Of a stretch of 64,000 nucleotides of DNA, positions 44,767 to 52,101 are shown piece after piece; the first letter of the stretch is position 1; every line of letters starts with the position of its first letter. The notes beneath the pieces were generated by a model, which made no database searches, had not been told where the DNA came from, and saw nothing but the letters and a program-made list of their open reading frames with translations. The position numbers and the translations under genes were made by a program. The stretch is from Chlorobaculum parvum NCIB 8327 (GTDB taxonomy: Bacteria; Bacteroidota; Chlorobiia; Chlorobiales; Chlorobiaceae). The stretch spans positions 480,001-544,000 of the forward strand of contig NC_011027.1 of the NCBI RefSeq assembly GCF_000020505.1. Direction: 5' to 3'.

Positions 44767-45197
44767 AGGATGCGCTCGGTGCATGGCGTGGCTCTGAGGA
44801 GGAGATCAGCCGCCTGATCGAAGCCGACCCGCTCAACGCCGATGCCTGGTGCAGCCGCGCCGGAGTCAGGAGCGCCGCTGGTGACCTGGCGGGTGCGCTG
44901 GACGACCTGACGATGGCCATCAAGCTCGGTCTGCGCTATCGGGAGCGGATTGTGGCCTGGGGTAATCGTGGGATGATTCGTTACGAAACCGGCGACTACG
45001 AAGGGGCGGTCGAGGATTTCAGCGCCGTCATCGAAGCGCGTCCCCGCAAATCCATCATGAAGGCAGCTCTCATGCAGAGGGCGCTTGCAAAACAGAAGCT
45101 TGGTGATATGAACGGAGCCTCAGCTGACAGGCAGTTGGCCCGCATTCTGTCACCGGAGTTGAACAAACAACAGAACCAAAAGGAGAACATAGCATGA
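44760..45197 (+). CDS. TPR-repeat protein in the hcp operon
   Basis: The 145-residue protein is made of about three tetratricopeptide repeats, for example [44 protein letters not shown] and [20 protein letters not shown]. It has no signal peptide. TPRs bind other proteins, so an assembly or scaffold role for the ferredoxin or Hcp is possible. The ATG overlaps the end of the ferredoxin gene by 7 bp, and its stop overlaps the hcp start by 4 bp, so all three are translationally coupled. Confidence 0.8.
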   Translation: MLKDALGAWRGSEEEISRLIEADPLNADAWCSRAGVRSAAGDLAGALDDLTMAIKLGLRYRERIVAWGNRGMIRYETGDYEGAVEDFSAVIEARPRKSIMKAALMQRALAKQKLGDMNGASADRQLARILSPELNKQQNQKENIA

Positions 45198-46822
45198 CTA
45201 TGCATTGCGATCAATGTCAGGAGAGTATCAAGGGGACGGGTTGTTTCGTTCGTGGCGTGTGCGGCAAGGATGAGAGGACCGCGGCGCTTCAGGATGTGCT
45301 CGTTTACGCGACCGAGGGCATCGCTTTATGCGCCGAAGCGCTTCCGCAGCCGCTCGACCGGAAGTACGGGCGCTTCATCAGCGAGTGCCTGTTCGTGACC
45401 GTCACCAATACCAATTTCGATGACGTATCCATCGAGGTGCAGATCCAAAAGGCGCTCGCCATGCGCGATGAAATCAAAACGCTCACCGGAACCACGCCGG
45501 AGCACGACGCCGCGACCTGGAGTGGCAGCACCCGCGAAGAGTTCCTCGGCAAGGCGATGGCATCCAGCATCGACAGCCTGAGCGCAGACCCCGATCTTCG
45601 TTCGCTCAAGAGCCTTCTTCTTTACGGCATTAAGGGCCTTGCCGCTTACACCGACCACGCCGCCGTGCTTGGCTACAACGACGACGACATCTACGCCTTT
45701 TACGTCAAGGGCCTGTCCGCCCTGACCAAAGAGCTTTCCGCCGACGAGCTGCTCGGCCTCGTGATGGAGTGCGGGGCGACCGCCGTCAAGGCGATGGCAC
45801 TGCTCGACAAGGCGAACACCGAAACCTACGGCAATCCGGAGATCACCACGGTCAAGACCGGCGTCGGCACCCGCCCCGGCATCCTCATCTCCGGCCACGA
45901 TCTGCGCGACATGGAAGACCTCCTCAAGCAGACCGAAGGCGCCGGCGTGGACGTGTACACCCACTGCGAAATGCTGCCAGCGCACTACTACCCGGCATTC
46001 AAGAAGTACGACCACTTCGTCGGCAACTACGGAAACTCTTGGTGGTCGCAGGATCAGGAGTTCGAGAGCTTCAACGGTCCGATTCTTATGACCACCAACT
46101 GCATCGTGCCGGTGCGTGAGTCCTATCGCAACCGTATGTTCACCACCGGCATGGCGGGTTATCCCGGCCTCAAGCACATTCCGGCGCGCGCTGAAGGCGG
46201 CCAGAAGGATTTTTCGGAAATCGTCGAGCTGGCCAAAACCTGCAAGGCTCCGACCATGCTTGAAAACGGCGAGATCGTCGGCGGCTTCGCCCACACCCAG
46301 GTGCTGGCGCTGGCCGACAAGGTGGTCGATGCGGTCAAATCGGGCGCGATCAAGCGCTTCGTGGTCATGGCCGGTTGCGACGGACGCCACGCCACGCGCA
46401 AGTACTACACCGACGTAGCCGAAGCGCTGCCAAAGGACACGATTATCCTCACCGCCGGATGCGCCAAGTACCGCTACAACAAGTTGCCGCTCGGCGACAT
46501 CGGTGGCATTCCGCGCGTACTTGACGCCGGTCAGTGCAACGACAGCTACTCGCTGGCCGTGATCGCCATGAAACTTCAGGAGGTGTTCGGCCTCGACGAC
46601 ATCAACGACCTGCCGATCTCCTACGACATCGCCTGGTACGAGCAGAAAGCGGTCACGGTGCTGCTCGCCCTCCTCTACCTCGGAGTCAAAGGCATCAGGC
46701 TCGGCCCAACACTTCCCGAGTTCCTCACCCCGAACATCGCTACCGCGCTGGTGAAGACGTTCGATCTCAAGCCGATTGGCACGGTTGATGCCGATGTAGA
46801 GGCGATGATGGCAGGGAACTGA
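45194..46822 (+). CDS. hcp: Hybrid cluster protein (hydroxylamine / NO reductase)
   Basis: The 542-residue prismane protein carries an N-terminal cysteine set C-x2-C-x8-C-x5-C ([19 protein letters not shown]), which marks the class I form found in strict anaerobes. Ligands of the hybrid 4Fe-2S-2O cluster are in [48 protein letters not shown] and [10 protein letters not shown]. Hcp reduces hydroxylamine in vitro and nitric oxide physiologically. It is the last gene of the Rrf2-controlled operon and is followed by a terminator. Confidence 0.97.
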   Translation: MTMHCDQCQESIKGTGCFVRGVCGKDERTAALQDVLVYATEGIALCAEALPQPLDRKYGRFISECLFVTVTNTNFDDVSIEVQIQKALAMRDEIKTLTGTTPEHDAATWSGSTREEFLGKAMASSIDSLSADPDLRSLKSLLLYGIKGLAAYTDHAAVLGYNDDDIYAFYVKGLSALTKELSADELLGLVMECGATAVKAMALLDKANTETYGNPEITTVKTGVGTRPGILISGHDLRDMEDLLKQTEGAGVDVYTHCEMLPAHYYPAFKKYDHFVGNYGNSWWSQDQEFESFNGPILMTTNCIVPVRESYRNRMFTTGMAGYPGLKHIPARAEGGQKDFSEIVELAKTCKAPTMLENGEIVGGFAHTQVLALADKVVDAVKSGAIKRFVVMAGCDGRHATRKYYTDVAEALPKDTIILTAGCAKYRYNKLPLGDIGGIPRVLDAGQCNDSYSLAVIAMKLQEVFGLDDINDLPISYDIAWYEQKAVTVLLALLYLGVKGIRLGPTLPEFLTPNIATALVKTFDLKPIGTVDADVEAMMAGN

Positions 46823-46850
46823 GGAGGATTGACTGGATAGCAAAACTACG

Positions 46851-46878
46851 ACGGCGGACCTCGGTCCGCCGTTTGTGG
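46851..46878. terminator. Bidirectional-looking terminator between hcp and the GHKL gene
   Basis: The perfect 10-bp stem acggcggacc/ggtccgccgt (46851-46860 and 46863-46872) has a 2-base loop. A short T-rich tail follows on the plus strand and gtagtttt on the minus strand. It separates two convergent genes. Confidence 0.75.
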
Positions 46879-46919
46879 TTATGGGCTAACACAGGATATT
46901 AACTCCGTTTTACAAGTGA

Positions 46920-47912
46920 CTACCCCCATAGACCATGTGTACTCATTGACGCTGAATGTCGAATACCTGTTCTTGTGAATGTCTCTTGTTCTCCTTGCTC
47001 TACTATGGATTGAAGCACGTTAGGAAAGTATTCGGCGTTTTTAAGAGAAACGACCAATCTAATTCCCGTGCCTGAATAATTTAAAGTATTTATGTTTTCG
47101 TGCTTTGGGTAACAAGACAGTATGTTGCCTGAGCTGCAGATTTCGAACGCGCCCATTTTTTTGCCAAGTTCTGATAAGACATACAGCCCAAAACCACTAT
47201 TAGCCCAGCGATTTTTGCTTTCTAAGTTTAATGCTCTAGAAACACCAGGAAGCAGAGCATACCGAAGCGCATGCTGTGGTTCCACCACGCAATCCGCAGA
47301 ACGCAACGATTCATATATTCCGATGCCGGTATCAAGTATGGCTATTTCGACTTGGTTCGAATACTTCTGTGCCATAATCACGCAATAGTTTGCGTGAGAG
47401 TGCTCATAAACATTTCGGATGATTTCTCGGAAGCAGTACCCGACTAGAAGTTTAGAGTAATCATCATTTACAATGATTGTTGCTAGTTTATCACACTTGC
47501 GTTTTATAGTGTCTTGGAACTGTATGTCTTCGGCTTTCTTGATTAAGTTTTCGAATTTTATTTCTGTGATCGGGATATAGGTGTTTGAACCCGGAGCAAT
47601 TCCCGTTTTGTTGCCATAGGAAAGCCTTACAAAATGAAAGAATCCGAAATACTTGAGGTATGACAACGCATTACTTGTTGATTTAATAATTTGATTTTCC
47701 CCAATCAAGTGCGTCGTAAGGCCTCGTTCAGCTCGATTCAGTACGAAAATGCGAAGAGATTCAGCAATTAAAAGGGTGCCGAATGGTTTGACGAAGTCGA
47801 TGGAACGAACATCGACTCCGACATCAGGAGCATTAATGAGTTCCTGATGGCGGCGATTAAGGGAAATTGCTCCCAGCGTATTCCAATGCTGCGGACATGC
47901 TACAGTTTCCAT
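46920..47912 (-). CDS. AT-rich protein with C-terminal GHKL ATPase domain and STAS-like N-terminus
   Basis: The product is 330 residues from ATG 47912 (a TTG lies one codon earlier). The C-terminal half is a histidine-kinase-type ATPase domain: N-box FREIIRNVYEHSH with Glu163 and Asn167, G1 box ILDTGIGIYES with Asp194 and Gly198, and a G2-like NSGFGLYVLSELG. There is no phospho-acceptor histidine domain. Residues about 30-100 (VDVRSIDFVKPFGTLLIAESL) resemble a STAS fold, as in anti-sigma/STAS switch proteins. Composition is AT-rich unlike the flanking genes. Function and partners are unknown. Confidence 0.72.
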   Translation of the reverse strand: METVACPQHWNTLGAISLNRRHQELINAPDVGVDVRSIDFVKPFGTLLIAESLRIFVLNRAERGLTTHLIGENQIIKSTSNALSYLKYFGFFHFVRLSYGNKTGIAPGSNTYIPITEIKFENLIKKAEDIQFQDTIKRKCDKLATIIVNDDYSKLLVGYCFREIIRNVYEHSHANYCVIMAQKYSNQVEIAILDTGIGIYESLRSADCVVEPQHALRYALLPGVSRALNLESKNRWANSGFGLYVLSELGKKMGAFEICSSGNILSCYPKHENINTLNYSGTGIRLVVSLKNAEYFPNVLQSIVEQGEQETFTRTGIRHSASMSTHGLWG

Positions 47913-48233
47913 CAAACTTTAGTTGACGTTGATTTTATGGTTTCTTTATAAAGGATAACCAGTTATGATTTTTTTCAATATCGGTTATTGTGCTTATACC
48001 TTATGACTGAACTGTTTGAAAATTAATATATCGAAAAAAAGGAGTTTTTGCTCTTTCGTTATTCTTTAAGAGGCGATTATTTTTTCATGTCATAAATCCA
48101 AAGTACAACTTCTATCAAATCGCAAATTTCAATTACAAAACTATCAGCGCATTGATATCTTGCATCGCGCATTACAAGAACATATCTTATGTCGAAGCTG
48201 CTCCGGTGTTGTTTGCCGGGGCAGCTTTTTTTG
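47913..48233. other. 321-bp AT-rich intergenic region
   Basis: No gene of normal length is visible. Upstream of the GHKL gene it must contain that gene's promoter. On the plus strand it ends in a Rho-independent terminator (48195-48232) with no plus-strand gene before it, which raises the possibility of a small RNA. Confidence 0.5.
48195..48232 (+). terminator. Orphan plus-strand Rho-independent terminator
   Basis: The stem aagctgctccgg/ccggggcagctt (48195-48206 and 48216-48227, one G-T pair) is followed immediately by seven T on the plus strand. The nearest upstream genes are on the minus strand, so the RNA it terminates is not accounted for. Confidence 0.7.
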
Positions 48234-49157
48234 TTACGCCTCGCTTTCTACAGCCGTTGCCTTTTCGTTCCAGTGGCGTGCGAGCGCGATGCCGGAGAGG
48301 TTGTGCCACAAGCTGAAGAGTGCGCCCGGCAGCGCCGAGAGCGGCTGGAAGAACTGATTGGCCAGCGTTACGCCCAGTCCCGAATTCTGCATTCCGATTT
48401 CGATGGCAATGGTACGCCTGTCGATAACTTCACATCGAGCCAGAGTTGCAACCGCATAGCCGGCGGCAAGACCACCGAGGTTGTGCAGCACGACAGCCGC
48501 AATCACCGTCGCCGGAAAAGCGAGCACGCGTTCGGCGTTCAGCGCCATCACGCAGGCGATGATGAGCGTGATCGCGATGACGGAGATCGATGGCAGAACA
48601 GTTTCGAGCTGCGCCGTCTGTTTCGCAAAAAAGTGACGGAGCAACAGACCGCCGAAAAGCGGAAGCGCGACGAGCTGAAAAACCGAGAGAAAGAGGTCGC
48701 TGAATGAGACATCGATCGATTTCTGAAGCAGCAGGTAAATAATCGTCGGGGTGAGCACGGGCGCAAGCATCGTTGAAAACATGGTCATGGTCACCGAAAG
48801 GGGTACATTCCCTTTTGAGATGTAGACGATGACGTTGGAAGCGGTTCCGCCCGGACAACTGCCGACAAGAACCATGCCGATCATCAGCTCTTCAGGGAGC
48901 CGCAACATGTTGCCGATGAGCATCGCCAGTCCCGGCATGACGGTGTACTGCACAACCGCAGCGAGCAGAACAATGTTTCTTTTTCGCCAGACATCCCTGA
49001 AATCACCTGTACTGATTGTTGTCCCCATGCCGAACATGATCAGCGCCAAAAGCGGCGCGATAAAAGGCTTGACCCAGATGAACGAAGGCGGAAACAGCAG
49101 AGCGACGAGGGAAGCCGATAATGCAACAAGAAGAAAATGACGGTTCAGCGCGTTCAT
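48234..49157 (-). CDS. BASS-family (bile acid:Na+ symporter-like) transporter
   Basis: This 307-residue inner-membrane protein has about nine to ten helices. The family features are GTTISTGDFRDVWRK after the second helix, the crossover-region motif VLVGSCPGGTASNVIVYISKGNVPLSV, and a second inverted-repeat half ending GLGVTLANQFF. BASS members take up bile acids, pyruvate, pantothenate or other organic anions with Na+. The substrate is unknown here. It is a single gene on the minus strand, divergent from the BchE-family gene. Confidence 0.9.
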   Translation of the reverse strand: MNALNRHFLLVALSASLVALLFPPSFIWVKPFIAPLLALIMFGMGTTISTGDFRDVWRKRNIVLLAAVVQYTVMPGLAMLIGNMLRLPEELMIGMVLVGSCPGGTASNVIVYISKGNVPLSVTMTMFSTMLAPVLTPTIIYLLLQKSIDVSFSDLFLSVFQLVALPLFGGLLLRHFFAKQTAQLETVLPSISVIAITLIIACVMALNAERVLAFPATVIAAVVLHNLGGLAAGYAVATLARCEVIDRRTIAIEIGMQNSGLGVTLANQFFQPLSALPGALFSLWHNLSGIALARHWNEKATAVESEA

Positions 49158-49474
49158 AGGGGATGAGTTGCCGGGTTCCGGATAGAGCTTGTAATGCCTG
49201 TAAGGTAACGGTTTAGCCCTGAAAAAAGCATCAGGTGTTACTGCTGCATTACTTATCGAGCATTTCGATTCCCATTTTCATCGGCATCCTTTCCGGACAG
49301 TGAGGCCATAATTTCCAGCTGCTGAGGAGGCAGTGTGCTCGTATCCATCCCATTTTTCATATTAATCACGTATCTTCTAGCGGAGTGTAGGCCTAATCTT
49401 CGGGGTTAGCTTATCGCATCGTTATCCTTCCATATTTCCTTGATCTGAACCCAATCCGGAACTAATCCCACCGT
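49158..49474. other. 317-bp intergenic region
   Basis: This is the divergent region between the BASS gene and the BchE-family gene. It contains a 35-codon minus-strand frame (49253-49360) without a clear ribosome-binding site. There is no clear terminator or repeat. Promoters of both flanking genes should lie here. Confidence 0.5.
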
Positions 49475-51283
49475 ATGGCGTACTACAAACACATCTGCTT
49501 TGTCGAAGCTCCGCAGGCGATTGTTACGCCGTTTCCGAGGTATATCAGCGACTGCATCGGCGTCTGCTATCTGGCGGCTGCTGTCGAGGACATCGTCGAG
49601 AGCATGGCGATGCCGGAGAACTATTACAACGACGGGATTTTCGAGAGCTTCGAGACGTTGTTGAAATCGCGGCGTTTCGATCTCGTCGCCATCTCGTCGA
49701 TGACTGGCGGGTTCAACAATGCAGAGAAGCTGGCGCGGATTGCGAAAAAGCATGGCGTGACGGTGGTGATGGGCGGGTTCCATCCGACCGCTCTGCCCGA
49801 AAAGGTGCTCGATCTCGGCTGCGTCGATCTGGTGGTGGTCGGCGAAGGGGAGGCGACCTTCCGCGAGCTGGTCGAAAAAGGCCCCTCGCGTGACGTGAAA
49901 GGACTCTGCTGGAAGGAGAACGGCGCGTTCGTCCATACCGGCATCCGCGAGCTTATCAAGGATGTGGATTCGATCCGGTTTCCGCTCCGTTCGCTCCGCC
50001 CGAAGCGGTTCGGGGAGAAGAGCAGCGACTACACGATCGACACGATTTATACGTCGCGCGGCTGTCCGTGGGTTTGCTCCTTCTGCGCGAACGACAAGAT
50101 GCACAAGCACTGGCGCGGACGGAGTGCTGAGAACGTGGTCGAGGAGATCGCGCAGTTGCACGACCGCAAAAAGAAGAAGCTGCTGAAAATCTGGGATGCG
50201 AACTTCCTGACCAACATCAGGCGCGTCGAGCGGATTTGCGATCTGATGATCGAGCGCGGGTTGACCAACTTCCGGATCGTCACCGAGACGCGGGCCAAGG
50301 ATGTGATCCGCGCCGAGCGCATTCTGCCGAAGCTGCGCAAAATCGGCCTGAGCAAGGTGGGTCTCGGCATCGAGAGTCCGAACCCGAAGACGCTCGCCCT
50401 GATGAACAAGGAGAACTCGCTCGACGAGGTGACGACCGCGATCAAGCTGCTGAACCAGTATGGCGTCGGCTCGGAGGGGTACTTCATCGTTGGCCACTAT
50501 TCGGAGAGCGTCGAGGATACGATGCCCTATCCGAAGTTCGCCCGAGCGCTCGGCCTGCGCCAGACGCTCTTCATGGCGATGACCCCCTATCCCGGCACCA
50601 GGATTTTCGACGAGTACGCCCGCGACAACAACATCACCTCCTTCGACTGGGATCTGTACAACAACTTCGTGCCGGTGATCCGCACGGCGCACATGGAGAA
50701 CCGCGACATCATGCGCATGATGGTCTACTGCAACGTGGCCTTCTGCGACTACCGCTCCGTGCTCAAGCGCGACGACAATCGCGGCGTGCTGCTCACGTTC
50801 CTGAAGGATTTGTTCCAGCTCGTGTTCCTGCTGAAGGTCAACAAAACGCTCGACCGCAAGGAGGCTTCGCAGATCGTCTTCGAGGCGTTCGAGCTGTGGC
50901 TCGGCACCAATCCGAAGCTCGACTACACCAAAACGCCGCCCCCGTTGCCTCTCAAAGAGCCGACCGGCGTGTGCCTCGCGCACGCGGCATCGGGCAACCG
51001 GATCGACTTCGTCGTCGAGCAGGCGGGCGACCGTCGGGTGCTCAAGCTGCGTGAGGTAGCGTCGAGCGAGCCGACAAAGTTTCCTGTCGTAAGTCTCGAC
51101 GAGGTGGTCGATGCGGCCTTTTCGCTCTCGATGGACGCGCTCATGCGTCTGCTCTATCGCAATGAACTGATGCGCAACAACCCGCGCCTCACATCCCGCC
51201 AGGTGCTCGCGCTCTTCGCCGACCGCGACATCCGCAAAGTCGCGATGCGTTTCTGGCGGTTGTACCGAGGCTGTATGCGGTGA
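49475..51283 (+). CDS. B12-binding-domain radical SAM protein (BchE family)
   Basis: The 602-residue protein has an N-terminal cobalamin-binding-like Rossmann domain (about 1-150; GVTVVMGGFHPTALPEK, then VVVGEGEATFREL). The radical SAM core carries Cys197, Cys201 and Cys204 in SRGCPWVCSFCAND. The later YGVGSEGYFIVGHYSES is usual for the family, and a long C-terminal domain follows. BchE makes the isocyclic ring, and BchQ/BchR methylate C8 and C12 of green-sulfur bacteriochlorophylls. All three share this layout. I cannot tell which, or whether this is another member. Confidence 0.82.
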   Translation: MAYYKHICFVEAPQAIVTPFPRYISDCIGVCYLAAAVEDIVESMAMPENYYNDGIFESFETLLKSRRFDLVAISSMTGGFNNAEKLARIAKKHGVTVVMGGFHPTALPEKVLDLGCVDLVVVGEGEATFRELVEKGPSRDVKGLCWKENGAFVHTGIRELIKDVDSIRFPLRSLRPKRFGEKSSDYTIDTIYTSRGCPWVCSFCANDKMHKHWRGRSAENVVEEIAQLHDRKKKKLLKIWDANFLTNIRRVERICDLMIERGLTNFRIVTETRAKDVIRAERILPKLRKIGLSKVGLGIESPNPKTLALMNKENSLDEVTTAIKLLNQYGVGSEGYFIVGHYSESVEDTMPYPKFARALGLRQTLFMAMTPYPGTRIFDEYARDNNITSFDWDLYNNFVPVIRTAHMENRDIMRMMVYCNVAFCDYRSVLKRDDNRGVLLTFLKDLFQLVFLLKVNKTLDRKEASQIVFEAFELWLGTNPKLDYTKTPPPLPLKEPTGVCLAHAASGNRIDFVVEQAGDRRVLKLREVASSEPTKFPVVSLDEVVDAAFSLSMDALMRLLYRNELMRNNPRLTSRQVLALFADRDIRKVAMRFWRLYRGCMR

Positions 51284-51317
51284 TAAAGGTTTGGACGACG
51301 ATGTTGTTCTAAAGCCT

Positions 51318-51351
51318 TTGTAGGGGCAGACACATAGGTCTGCCCCTACAA
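51318..51351. repeat. TGTAGGGGC-type inverted repeat, compact copy 3
   Basis: This is a near-perfect palindrome: ttgtaggggcagac, a short middle, then gtctgcccctacaa. The ends match the right-hand halves of copies at 520-600 and 6222-6312, but the non-paired middle is missing, as if two right halves were joined. Confidence 0.8.
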
Positions 51352-51430
51352 GAAATTCATAATGACGAGGTTCGATCCCGATTCCAATTCGGATCACGGG
51401 AAAAACCATTACAAAGACGTAGCTGACTTT

Positions 51431-52096
51431 ATGATCGAAGCGATTCTCTGGGATAATGACGGGCTTTTGGTTGACAGTGAGACGGTGTTCTTCGAAATGA
51501 CGCGGCGCTTTTTCGCTGATGCCGGATTGACGATCGATGAGGAGTTCTGGGGCATCGAGTATCTCGGTAACGCCCGGCACAGCGGCGAGCTGGCTCGTGA
51601 ACTTGGCCTTGCTGAAGAGCTGGTGCGTCCACTGCTTGACCGGCGCAACGCGGCGTTTGTCGAGCGCTTGCAGCAGCCCGTGCCGTTGATGCCGAAGGTG
51701 CGCGAAACCATCGAAGCACTCTCCGGCACGGTTCGGCTGGCGGTCGTGACTGGCAGTGACCGCGACAAGGTGATGCTGATGCACGCGGCGCATGGCCTGC
51801 TCGACCATTTCGAGGTGATTGTGACCAGTGACGAGGTCAAAAACCCAAAACCTCATCCGGAACCGTATTTCAAAGCGATGGAGCTGCTCGGCGTTGAGCC
51901 GGAGCGCTGCCTGGCGGTCGAGGATTCGCGTCGCGGGCTCGATTCAGCGGTGGCTGCCGGGCTGCGTTGCATCGCGGTGCCCAACGCGCTGACCCGCGTG
52001 CAGCGGTTCGATAGCGCACATGCGGTCGAGGCTGATGTATCCGGCGTGCTGAAGCATGTCAACGCCGGAAAGTGCCCGGCCGGGGGAGGTTGGTAA
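51431..52096 (+). CDS. HAD-family phosphatase (beta-phosphoglucomutase-like)
   Basis: From ATG 51431 the product is 221 residues. HAD motif I is present as ILWDNDGLLVDSE, with Asn in place of the more common Phe/Met position but both aspartates kept. A four-helix cap follows, then motif II AVVTGSD, the lysine segment EVKNPKPHPEPYF and motif IV LAVEDSRRGLDSA. The frame is open from 51362, but the added residues are polar and lie next to the repeat, so I used the later ATG. Substrate is likely a sugar phosphate, not determinable. Confidence 0.87.
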   Translation: MIEAILWDNDGLLVDSETVFFEMTRRFFADAGLTIDEEFWGIEYLGNARHSGELARELGLAEELVRPLLDRRNAAFVERLQQPVPLMPKVRETIEALSGTVRLAVVTGSDRDKVMLMHAAHGLLDHFEVIVTSDEVKNPKPHPEPYFKAMELLGVEPERCLAVEDSRRGLDSAVAAGLRCIAVPNALTRVQRFDSAHAVEADVSGVLKHVNAGKCPAGGGW

Positions 52097-52101
52097 GCCC
52101 C

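Noticed and set aside
45326-46843. 505-codon open frame on the minus strand
   Set aside because: It is a shadow of hcp.
48038-48100. Tiny frame starting TTG after aaaggag (about 15 codons)
   Set aside because: It is too short and in very AT-rich sequence where such patterns arise by chance. It is mentioned only because the orphan terminator lies downstream.
49406-51856. 816-codon open frame on the minus strand
   Set aside because: It is antisense to the radical SAM gene and the HAD gene, with His/Arg/Val-rich shadow composition.
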